Positions 55,181 to 64,000 of a stretch of DNA of 64,000 bases are shown here, one piece after another (the stretch's first letter is position 1; each line of letters opens with the position of its first letter). The translations under genes and the position numbers were made by a program. The notes under the pieces are model-generated. The model saw only the letters and a program-made list of their open reading frames with translations, was not told the origin of the DNA and made no database searches. This stretch comes from Chondrosia reniformis (Eukaryota > Porifera > Demospongiae > Chondrillida > Chondrillidae): the NCBI GenBank assembly GCA_947172415.1, contig OX359189.1, forward strand, positions 1,634,501-1,698,500, written 5' to 3'.

Positions 55181-56341
55181 ATGAATGTACTCTTCAAGTT
55201 ACTGTTGGCTATACAGCCGGTGTGCATTTTCACCTTTTGTGTTGGAAAGGGAGTGGCAGATTCTGTCCCTACCTTTTGTATCCCTGGCCTACCAGGAAGA
55301 GATGGTAGAGACGGACGCGATGGTCTCCCAGGCCCACCTGGTGCAGCGTGCTCTAACGACTTCCAGCAGCTGAAGGAAGAGGTATCAGAGCTGCGACGCA
55401 AGCTGGACATGCTGAGCTGCTGCAGCACCATCAAACCAACTATAGACCCAAACACACCACCTCCTCCAACCCCAAGCACCGTTCAACCCCCCACAATGGA
55501 TCCAAGCCCACCACCCACTCCAACCCCAAAGCCACAGTGTAATGGAACCTCTGAAGATGAACCCGCTAACTCCTGCAGAGAGATATATGACTGTGACCCC
55601 ACTACTCCATCTGGAAACTACTGGATCAGACGTGCAACAGGAGGGGCTGTAGAAGTGTTATGTGACATGCAAACCACCAACTGTGGCAGCATCACCGGTG
55701 GTTGGATGAGGGCAGCCTATATTGACATGACTATTGATAGCAATTCCTGTCCTGCAGGTATTAGTTCCATTACTGTCAACTCAACACGTATGTGTACTTG
55801 TGGTGGTCATTGCTGTTCCCTCACCTTCCCAACCTTCAGTGTTCCATTCAACAAAGTATGTGGAAGAGCTCGTGGATACCCGTATGTTTCACCAGATGGC
55901 TTTGCTAATTTCTTCAATCAGTCCATCGATGCCCCTTACGTGGACGGCCTATCCATAACTCATGGCAATCCTCGAAGCCACATTTGGACATTCGGAGCAG
56001 GGTTGTCGAAAGACTATCATGATTATCCAATAGAAAACTGTCCTTGTTCTGCCCCTAATCCTGGTGTAAATCCACCTTCCTTTGTTGGAGAGAATTACTT
56101 TTGTGAGTCAGGTCACACTGGGGCAGTAGATTTCACTCAAAAGCAGTGGTACCTGGATGATCCCTTGTGGGACTCACAGGGCTGTGAAGTGGGTAGCACC
56201 TGTTGTGACCGAGGAGGGCCATGGTTCAGTGCTACACTGAACAGTGAAGTCACTGATAACATTGAAGTAAGGGTCTGTATGGACCAAAGTCCATTTGATG
56301 AAGCTCTCGGGGTGGATCAGCTTGAGATTTACATCTACTAA
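55181..56341 (+). CDS. Secreted short-collagen protein with fibrinogen-like C-terminal domain
   Basis: An intronless 386-aa frame. Residues 1-27 are a signal peptide (hydrophobic LFKLLLAIQPVCIFTFC). Residues 36-54 are a short Gly-X-Y run, GLPGRDGRDGRDGLPGPPG. Residues about 61-78 form a heptad-like helix (LKEEVSELRRKLDML) that could trimerise the chain, flanked by CC. Residues 85-118 are a Pro/Thr stalk. The Cys-rich globular domain covers about 131-386 and starts SCREIYDCDPTTPSGNYWI...VLCDMQTT...GGWMRAAYIDM, the pattern of the fibrinogen-related N-terminal subdomain. Its remainder does not follow a standard fibrinogen C-domain. Collagen, coiled coil and globular recognition head is the plan of ficolin- or collectin-like soluble lectins, so a matrix or recognition role is plausible but inferred. 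Sponge and cnidarian genomes encode many such proteins. The ATG at 55181 is chosen because it gives the signal peptide. Confidence 0.82.
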   Translation: MNVLFKLLLAIQPVCIFTFCVGKGVADSVPTFCIPGLPGRDGRDGRDGLPGPPGAACSNDFQQLKEEVSELRRKLDMLSCCSTIKPTIDPNTPPPPTPSTVQPPTMDPSPPPTPTPKPQCNGTSEDEPANSCREIYDCDPTTPSGNYWIRRATGGAVEVLCDMQTTNCGSITGGWMRAAYIDMTIDSNSCPAGISSITVNSTRMCTCGGHCCSLTFPTFSVPFNKVCGRARGYPYVSPDGFANFFNQSIDAPYVDGLSITHGNPRSHIWTFGAGLSKDYHDYPIENCPCSAPNPGVNPPSFVGENYFCESGHTGAVDFTQKQWYLDDPLWDSQGCEVGSTCCDRGGPWFSATLNSEVTDNIEVRVCMDQSPFDEALGVDQLEIYIY

Positions 56342-57757
56342 TTGCTAGTTGGAACAAACAGTTGTGGCAACGTCTGTATATACAACTCACACTAACTTTA
56401 TGCATATCTTGTTGTTCCATATGGTTTCTTTATAACCCATGCAAAAGTTAGAGTTACTAGCTAATTAATTACAGTATAGCTATTACATCTATGTGTACAC
56501 AAATGTATTCATTGATTCATGTCAAAACTGCAACATGGACATGTAATGGGCAACTGTTGGCATGAGAGCATCGAATTCGAAGGAGTAGAGTGCATTCGGA
56601 CTTAGGGCTGTCTATTCCCTATAGTTCGGAAATAATTATAACTTGTACGTGCCCGCAAAGTGACACAGGCATTAAATGCAATAAAGGGTATACGTGCATG
56701 CACTACGTATAAGCCGTATTACCATAATCAATAGCACGCAGGCATTAAATCTTGTAAAGGCCTGAGTAGCTAGGTAGATCTGCCATATCTCACTCCGTTC
56801 ACACTAGCCAAAGAAACTTCTATTTGCAAACATTTCGTTGCTAATGAAAACAAGCTTGATACTCGTGTGAGTAACACCTGATTTTGAGTATTATAATTTT
56901 ACGACCCTTTGTCACTTTGCGGGCACGTACAAGTTACATGCTACTGATAATGGTAATACGGCTTATACGTAGTGCATGTACGTATATCATGCCACTGATG
57001 ATGCACTGTACCTGTTTTACATTGCATTGTTGATGTGACAGTGAGAAATGTCACTCCAGCATGTACAGCACCTATACATCAACTACGTAACTGTATTGAT
57101 TAAAGCAGTCACCGTAGAAAGCTGCCTTTATGATGTATGATGTACTGTGTTTACTGTGTCTACATGTATGTACATGTGTCTGTGCTGTACCCTGTGTTGA
57201 CTGCTATTTGGGAGAATCATTGTGATCTATGGTGAAACACCTGACACTGCATAATTGTAATGGGATTAATGTATTGTATTGTGCATTATATGGGTAGCAG
57301 GATATGTACGTAAACGTATTGGCTGATATCTATCCACCAGTGCCTGCCCCCTTCTGTAGGTGGGGACTTGGAATGATGTTGACGCACAACAATGATCACT
57401 TCCAATCTGATGAGGCAGATATTTGGCTAACTGTTAAATGGAGTATTTGTGTATTCCTACTTGTGTGGTAAGTTGTAACACTCACTGCTTGTGTGTACTG
57501 CTTCTATGCATATTTTATAACGTGATATAGTGCATGCAGTACAGTGCATGCAGTGAAGATCTATATACATAGAGGCACCGTTGGGACCCACTGTTTGTCC
57601 TTTATAAAGAGGCGTCCCTAATTCAGAGAAAGTTTGCTACTTTCAAAATGACGTTACTAAAAATACTATATATTCAATCAGCCAAGCATTGCATATACAT
57701 ATAAATGCATGGAAAAATAGCAGTACTTATGAATTACATAATGCAGTTATAGTACAC
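56342..57757. other. Convergent intergenic region
   Basis: Lies between the 3' ends of the collagen-like gene (+) and the membrane glycoprotein gene (-). It contains the composite inverted-repeat element at 56637-56985 and a transposon-like fragment near 57575-57645. No exon is supported. Confidence 0.5.
56637..56985. mobile_element. Composite inverted-repeat element with crossed arms
   Basis: Arm A (AACTTGTACGTGCCCGCAAA and following, about 56640-56666) recurs inverted at about 56910-56936. Arm B (ACTACGTATAAGCCGTATTA and following, about 56702-56735) recurs inverted at about 56942-56975. The order is A-B ... A'-B', not the nested A-B ... B'-A' of a simple foldback. No coding frame. Confidence 0.75.
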
Positions 57758-60746
57758 CTATTCGTCTTCAACCTGCTTCTTATAGTCTACTTCATAAGTC
57801 TTGTTCTTCCTGACTCGCTGGTACACACAGAAGGCAATCCACAGAAGCACCAGACAAAGCAGACAGAGTAAGAACCCGCCCACCAAGGACCCAAACACAA
57901 TGGCAGTTACATTGGGTCCTTCTGGGGCAGTTGGACATTCTGGACATTCTTGCTCTAATAGTTCAGGAACAGCCTCCTTGCCGGCGCTGATCTGTATCTT
58001 AAGTGTGCCATCTTTGATTCCTTTGGTGATCTTTTGGTACAGCTGTGAACTTGTCATTTTAGTACCACTCTTAACTGGTGGGTCATGGATAAGAAGATTA
58101 ACAATGATCTTTCCCATATTATAAGTCTGAACCTACAAATAGGAAGAATTACCAGTACAGTAGTAATCAGTATGTACAAGAACTAGATCCTTTATTTTGT
58201 CAATTAAGTAATTTGATAGGAGAGAAGGTAGTTAATTTGGTTTGGTTCTTATTGCATTGATGAGCACCACTAATGAGAAATAGCCCATTGCTTCAATTTC
58301 ATGTGAAATATGAGACCAACACGTACAGATTATAATGCAATACAGTCACATGACCAACACATACAGACCATGGTGCAATACAGTCACATGACCAACACAT
58401 ACAGACCATGGTGCAATACAGTCACATGACCAACACATACAGACCATGGTGCAATACAGTCATATGACCAACACAAAGATTATGGTGCAATACAATCACA
58501 TGACCAACACAAAGATTATGGTGCAATACAGTCACATGGTTACTTCTGGCAACCACAATCATATTACCAAAGATTTTGCCTAATTAGTTTAGCTTGTACA
58601 CTGCCAATTGGTCTACAACAATACAGCTATATACACAAATGTACACGGTTGAAATGTTCCACATGCCAGAGGAACAATACAGCTAGTCTAAGCTTAATAT
58701 CACAGTAAACTGACTTAATAAATTGTAGGAAAGAGAGAGCTAATATATGTATACAGGTCAGGTTGGTTAGTAAGTACTTATATTTCCCATCAAAAATTAA
58801 TTAGATGCATACTTGGAAGAAATCAGTCAATTTTCAGAATTATTATTAAAAAAAAACAGCTAATATATTGAAAGAAAAGATGCAAAAGACTAAAATTATA
58901 CCGAAAGCATCTTGAATCACCTTATCGAAATGGAAAGGTAACAACATATATACATACAACCATTTACTGAAAGTTCCCATTTTCAGTAACAATTGTCTAC
59001 ACTAGATCATTATCCAAAAGTTACCTAAATGATGTGTTGAAAATATAGTATCCTGAAGAAACAATCAGATTTGTACATTTACCACAAGAGTGACATGAAT
59101 TATTAAAAATGGGAATACAAGGACACCAAACAACACACTATACTACGTATCTTACATCTTAGTACAGCTTGGCTGAAGTACGTAAGAGTATACATTATAA
59201 ACATTTTAATAAACCATACCTGGATACCTCCAAACTGTGACAACGGTGCTGAGGTAAATTTTGACAATGCTTTTCGGATGTAGCTACGAAGAGAGGCCAG
59301 ATTGGTTCCATTAATCACTCCTGGTAAGGTAAACATGAGCTCAGTGGAATTGCTGGGACCAAAGCAAAGAGAAGCATCAAATACATCGTAATCTGGTTCG
59401 GAGAGATCAAAGTCAAATAAGCTACTTTGAACTGAGAAGGGAAATTCAGCTGTCTCATTTGGTTTGAAGATTCCTTTTGAATGAATATGAATGGGAATCT
59501 GTTGGCCTGGGGTACCGAACGGTACCTTCCACCCTGGTGCCGTAAAGTAAATCAAGGTTGTACGATTAAGAATAGTGGAGTTTGGCTGCCTTCCTGACTC
59601 CATTGGTATGAAGGTAATCCAAGCTTCTGCGTCTATCCCTCTCTCTGTAGTCAACCCCTCATACACAAAGTTTGACGCATTCGAGGGAAGGTAAAGTAAC
59701 GATTGAAGTGACTTGAGGACTAAGTGGCCATGGTCATCGATATCTACATCAATAGATCGGTTTGCAGTCAGTGGGCTCATTTTACATATACCTGTCTGCC
59801 GGGTTATGAGGTACTGTACACTGGATGTAAAGTCATGGATTACAGTTACTCGGTTGTCTACTCCCGTCGTGTTGGCGCTCAAGTTCCTATAATCTACTCG
59901 AAACAAATTGGTATCTTTGTCATAGAAGATTCTGAAGTTAAACGATGTCTTGTTGTAGTTAAACTCTCCTGAAAAGCTGAAGTATTGTTCGTCCAGTAGA
60001 GGTAGCTTCTTACCTAGTTTCCTATTGCTACACACAATTCCCTCAGGCACCATAAACTTGGATTCATCTTGCTCGTCCAAGGAACGGAACCCTGAAAACG
60101 AGTAATAATTACTAAAGTTGTGACCCGTTGGCGAATGATCGTCAACAATCCATCCCTCTACACTAGCCTGTACTGGTACTTCCTTGAGCGAACTGGAGAA
60201 GTTCCAGCTCTCCACCGAAAACCAGTAGTCAAGTGTAAAAGTATTGTTAGGAGTATCCAGTTTGTACTGCCAGCGATTGCAACACACTCCTTTAACAACT
60301 TCTACGCCCATATACGTTTCATTGTATTTCCCTCCAAAAACCAGCAGGTCGTTTACAGACCCTATACTGATGTTACCATCGGGTCCTTTTATTGTATGGA
60401 ATGTGAGGTTTACAGTCCTATCGTTCTCTATGGACTCCACGCGGCAGCTCGCGCCAGAAGTAGCCCAGTTAATGTGGAACGATTGGTCAGACTTGTAATC
60501 CACGATAATAGAGTACTCGTTTTCAGAAAAACGCCTGTTAATCCTGCCACGCTGTCCGGGCCCATCGTAGTATTCTTCTATCAATATTGTACGCTGCCTG
60601 CTTGTTAGAAAGGCTTCAATTTCCACACGAAACCTTTTCTCTAAACTTGGCAAGTCTGGTTCATCCTTTGGGGTCTCACAGCTAAAGTCAGGCTGACTGT
60701 TAGCTAGACAAATGAGAGTAGAGACTAAAACGAAGGCCACCAGCAT
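57758..60746 (-). CDS. Single-pass membrane glycoprotein of unrecognised (possibly LolA-like) family
   Basis: Two exons on the minus strand, 60746-59220 and 58132-57758, joined in phase 0 (GGIQ|VQTYN), give 633 aa. The frame is open further upstream to an ATG at 60830. I chose 60746 because it begins a clean signal peptide (MLVAFVLVSTLICLANS), and the longer start lies inside an inverted-repeat element. A large ectodomain with more than ten N-x-S/T sequons follows, with paired cysteines and beta-rich repeats (YSFSGFRSL, YFSFSGEFN). Then come a CPECP motif, a transmembrane helix (about 585-612) and a short basic/acidic tail containing Tyr. The beta-strand pattern recalls metazoan type I membrane proteins with LolA-like lipid-binding domains, but I cannot confirm this by eye. 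It shares a ~600-bp head-to-head 5' region with the POU gene. Confidence 0.75.
58310..58540. repeat. 38-bp tandem repeat in the membrane-glycoprotein intron
   Basis: About six copies of a 38-bp unit (core ACCAACACATACAGACCATG). The last two are shortened (ACCAACACAAAGATTATGG). It is non-coding and lies in the single intron. Confidence 0.9.
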
Positions 60747-61351
60747 TGTTGAAATGTCTATCACTATCAGGAACGTGATCACCTTAGGTACCATATATAC
60801 ATATATATAGTCCCGCATAGCCAGACCCATTTCCGTAAGATACCGGCTTCCTAACCGGAAGCGAGAAAGATTAGGAAGCCATTAGGAAAAAGGGTCTGGC
60901 TACGTGGGACAATTGCAACCATGAATATAGTTAACTGTAGTGACGTCGTTCCAGCCCACTTTTTAGGAGGGTGCACGCCCGTATCTTTAACAGAAGAGAA
61001 AGCAAGAAAGAATCAACCTAACGGAGCATTCAAAGCTGGAAACATCAAATTTCTTGTTCTTTAGAACTTATTCTCCTGCAATCTAGATTTTTTCCAACAG
61101 TACTGTAGCCTTGAAAAGGAGCGAACTGCCTTCTCATTCCCTCCATTCAAAGACAACGCCCATATTCTCCTGTACGCTAGCTTACTGGAAATATTCACAC
61201 AAAGTATTTGCCTGTGAACGTAGTAGGACGCTGTTTCATATTTATAATATTGAAGTGAGTTAATTGTTAGCACTGCGTAAATGCATAAATTTCGTTGAAT
61301 ATTTGATGAGATGATATAACGGCTGTTTCTACCTCCTTCCTTTTAGGGAAA
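60747..61351. promoter_or_regulatory. Shared head-to-head promoter region
   Basis: This stretch separates the divergent starts of the membrane glycoprotein (-) and the POU gene (+). It holds an inverted-repeat element (60810-60912) and a CRE-like TGACGTCG at 60941-60948. For the POU gene, a donor-like GAA|GTGAGT near 61254 and an acceptor (CCTTCCTTTTAG, ending 61347) just before the ATG suggest a 5' UTR intron. Shared regulation is inference. Confidence 0.45.
60810..60912. mobile_element. ~100-bp MITE-like foldback in the divergent promoter
   Basis: TAGCCAGACCC (about 60818) and GGGTCTGGCTA (about 60891) are perfect reverse complements near the ends. An inner pair GGCTTCCTAA/TTAGGAAGCC lies at about 60845 and 60871. 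It overlaps the alternative upstream ATG of the minus-strand gene. Confidence 0.7.
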
Positions 61352-62419
61352 ATGAGTTTTGATTTCAGTCGTACAACTCAGATCCCAACGGGACCCACTC
61401 CTCCCTCGATCACCAGCCCCCTAACAAGCCCGAATCCATCTGCAGTAGCCATACCACTGCGGAGCCCCAATATGCCCCTTAGTCCCACCAATCAAGCCCT
61501 GAGCCCCACCCGTGCCATTCACATGCCACAATTCCCCGCCCACTACATGCCACCAACCCAGTCCAACTTCCAGCCCATGTCTGTTGTCCAGCTGGTACAC
61601 TCCCAGCCCAACCCTGCCTCAATGCAGCAGTTTTCTCCCCAGAGTATTCCAAATTCTCCTACTTCTCCTCTGCAAGGTCATAATACGGCAGTCATACATA
61701 GCATGAGAGATGGCGTTCCTTTCTTATCTCCACCTGGACATGCTCCCTTTCCATATGGTTCGTTACCTCTTATTCAGCAGCCACAGAGAAACCTTCAGCC
61801 TACCCAGACTGTTGATCCAGAATCACCCGAAGTGAAAACTTTAGAGGAGTTTGCAACTTCTTTCAAACAGAAGAGGCTAAAACTTGGCTACACACAGACC
61901 CAAGTTGGCCAGGCACTGGCAGAGATAAATGGAACAGATTTTAGCCAAACTACTATATGTAGATTTGAAAATCTACAACTTAGTTTTAAGAATGCACAGA
62001 AACTGAAACCAATCTTAGAACGCTGGCTTGATTCTGCTGAGAAGGTTGGAACACCAACTGAACCAGAAGAAACCTCTCCCGAGAGACGCAGAAAACGTAG
62101 GACTACAATAGGCACTTTGGCTAAAGATCAACTAGAGCAAAACTTTACCACTCAGCCTAAGCCATCTTCACAGGAGATTAATCAAATTGCAGATAATCTT
62201 CATTTGGACAAGGAGGTTGTACGAGTGTGGTTCTGCAACAGAAGGCAACGGGAGAAAAGAGTAAGGTCCTCCATAGATCATGGAGATGGTTCAAAGTCTG
62301 GTGACTTGCAGGAAGATTGTCTGGAAGATGATTCCGAAAGGAAGACTGCAATGCAGGGCAGTGATCCTCCAAACCAACAGACAAGTGAAAATGGCCCTCC
62401 AATTGCTCTGCAGTCTTAA
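61352..62419 (+). CDS. POU-domain homeobox transcription factor, class I-like
   Basis: A 355-aa frame in one coding exon. Residues 1-150 are Pro/Ser/Gln-rich, as in an activation region. The POU-specific domain is about 156-230 ([33 protein letters not shown]). After a short linker, the homeodomain is about 245-304, with basic RRRKRRTT at its start and the POU-class recognition helix [16 protein letters not shown]. Cys295 is the POU-homeodomain hallmark. The pairing of KPSSQEI with [17 protein letters not shown], and the POU-specific sequence, look closest to class I (Pit-1) rather than classes II-VI. That ranking is by recall, not by tree. The tail is acidic and polar. It binds octamer-like DNA in the nucleus. 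The acceptor directly before the ATG suggests a non-coding first exon. Confidence 0.95.
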   Translation: MSFDFSRTTQIPTGPTPPSITSPLTSPNPSAVAIPLRSPNMPLSPTNQALSPTRAIHMPQFPAHYMPPTQSNFQPMSVVQLVHSQPNPASMQQFSPQSIPNSPTSPLQGHNTAVIHSMRDGVPFLSPPGHAPFPYGSLPLIQQPQRNLQPTQTVDPESPEVKTLEEFATSFKQKRLKLGYTQTQVGQALAEINGTDFSQTTICRFENLQLSFKNAQKLKPILERWLDSAEKVGTPTEPEETSPERRRKRRTTIGTLAKDQLEQNFTTQPKPSSQEINQIADNLHLDKEVVRVWFCNRRQREKRVRSSIDHGDGSKSGDLQEDCLEDDSERKTAMQGSDPPNQQTSENGPPIALQS

Positions 62420-63685
62420 GTAACTTCTATATTATATTATGTATAAGATAATTTTAAAAACACAGGTTCAGCATCAAATGCATGCCAATTTAACAAGTGT
62501 TTGATAACTTTGTATATTTTTTTAAAGTTGTATTCTTTTCCTGTTTATTACAACTTAACTACTTAGTCTATCACTTTGTGATAATGATGCCATGTGTGTG
62601 TACACAAACATGTACGTAACTAAGCCAGATAGGAATAATTTTGAATAACTTTTAATTACCTAATGTGATAGTTTTAAAATTATATTGAATAAATGCTGGG
62701 CAGATTGCCCACTACTAGATCTACTGTGTAGATCCTTTGATGACCTTAAAATACGTACTAGAGATACTTGCTGCATTTTTTTCAAACAACTACAAAAAAG
62801 TTTTTATTTTTTAAATTTATTGATTGAGTGACAGGTCTGTTCAGATTGCCCAGACAAATGAGGTTGTGTGTGCTGTGCCCATTACTTTAGGGGTCACTCT
62901 GCATCAAACACCTGCTTCCATCTGATGGCTGCAATAAGAGGTAATTTACACATACATGTACACACAATTCACTATCTCCCTTGTTTGCTATAAACATCTT
63001 CATAACGTGACATGTACATGCAGTATATAGATGTAACTGAACAAGCAATGGAAGAGTTGTATATGTAAGGACTCTCTGTGTATACTGAAGTGTCAGAGGT
63101 CCTATAGGAGCGCACTTGTTTGGTGGTTTAGACTATGAACGCTATGAAAACATGTAAATGAAGACTTAGAAGGACTAAAAGGGCACAAACTAAACACAAA
63201 TACAATCTTCTAGAGGAGGAGCTCAAGGACACAAGGTGGGGTTTCTAGGAAACCCTAAAGGTCCCAGAGCTTCTCTTTAGGTGATGAATTCAATTAGGAG
63301 TGATGAATTCATTTGACCTTATGAATGATGCATTACCCTAGTGGCTTCACACCTTAAATCTAACACCAATTCTTAATACTTAACATTGGAGGCACAGATA
63401 GCTTATATATCAGATGATTGTAATAAAGTATTGTTAGAAGTTCTAACATCTTTAGTCACTATCTCCACATGAGTAAATGCAGCCATACATTTTATATTTG
63501 TAGAACAACAGTTACTGGCATGACTAGTCAACCTCCTCCAAATGGTATATGTACTGACACATTAACAGTACAATAACAGGAGTACAAGTGTATACTATAT
63601 ATAAAATCTCATTACTTAGCTTGTCATAACTAATTGTAATACTTCAGTATGTATATATATAATATACCATACATATGCTTTTAAT
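62420..63685. other. POU 3' UTR and intergenic region
   Basis: An AATAAA at 62688-62693, about 270 nt after the POU stop, is the likely polyadenylation signal. Beyond it I see no exon or mobile element. Short palindromes occur (GGGCAGATTGCCC near 62698). Confidence 0.5.
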
Positions 63686-63829
63686 TTAAATAGTATTTAA
63701 TAGTTTCAAAATTTCATCTAAAGGATGTTGAATCTGTAAATGTTCATGTGATAATGCTTTAAGCTTGTTTAATAGATCTCCCACTGTTTCAGATTCCTTG
63801 ATTGCCTCAAAAATAGCACTATTCACTTC
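63686..63829 (-). CDS. Terminal exon of an unidentified minus-strand gene
   Basis: Reverse complement shows a strong acceptor (TTTTCATGCAG) followed by a 48-codon frame including the stop (phase 0 assumed). It begins EVNSAIFEAIKESETVGDLL and ends DEILKLLNTI before TAA at 63688-63686. The peptide is amphipathic, probably helical, and too short to place in a family. The rest of the gene lies to the right of the window. The next exon upstream was not found within the remaining 170 bp. Confidence 0.6.
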   Translation of the reverse strand, partial: EVNSAIFEAIKESETVGDLLNKLKALSHEHLQIQHPLDEILKLLNTI

Positions 63830-64000
63830 CTGCATGAAAATAAGATAGCAACAATGATTATATCCACTTGATGCCCAAATAGATACATGCTAATAGATAC
63901 ATGCTAAATGACACAGCAGATCTAGAAAACAAATGTTTCAGTTAAAAAACCAGTGGGCACCTGGGCGCCCCAAACTGCTTGCTGGTTTTTAGTTGTAACA

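Overview
This window is animal nuclear DNA, most likely from a marine demosponge close to Amphimedon. It is AT-rich and intron-rich, with short exons carrying GT-AG splice sites. The gene set is metazoan: a DEATH+NACHT NLR-type receptor, a class-I-like POU homeobox gene, a full ABCB transporter, an SFT2 membrane protein and a short-collagen secreted protein. Exon boundaries were set by hand from splice consensus, reading frame and phase. They are predictions without transcript support. The species is inferred, not proven.

Bases 1-22163. After a 24-bp minisatellite (160-700) come three co-oriented paralogous genes: A (2380-8097), B (8526-16025) and C (16250-22163). Each has a string of small Ser/Asp/Tyr-rich exons followed by two helical exons that I read as paired death-fold-like domains (DLD1 and DLD2). 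In the models every internal exon is a multiple of three and every intron is phase 1. Gene B adds a PH-like domain and carries a reverse-transcriptase element in an intron. Gene C replaces the short last exon of A and B with a nucleoside-phosphorylase-fold domain.

Bases 22164-37419. An NLR-type gene (DEATH, Pro/Gln-rich linker, NACHT, degenerate leucine-rich exons) follows only 206 bp downstream. Its introns hold a dead Penelope-like element, arrays of a ~260-bp repeat and inverted-repeat elements. The stop codon abuts a second minisatellite of the same 24-bp family. Beyond it lies an intact-looking extra copy of one LRR-region exon.

Bases 37420-52782. A 19-exon P-glycoprotein-like ABCB transporter (1501 aa predicted) and a 7-exon SFT2-family gene lie on the + strand. 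The ABCB introns are rich in palindromic elements and satellites. Its two nucleotide-binding domains share a nearly identical tract that suggests gene conversion.

Bases 52783-64000. A gene-poor stretch with a LINE fragment and dispersed repeats leads to an intronless secreted collagen-like gene with a TATA box. Next are a minus-strand single-pass membrane glycoprotein and the POU gene, arranged head to head, and then the last exon of an unidentified minus-strand gene.

Reading of the whole: genes A-C and the NLR look like one innate-immunity neighbourhood of sensor, death-fold scaffolds with Tyr motifs, and one member ending in a nucleoside-cleaving enzyme fold. Related phosphorylase-fold domains act as ATP-degrading immune effectors in bacterial Detocs and have eukaryotic homologues. 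The functional link here is inference from domain content, shared exon architecture and adjacency.
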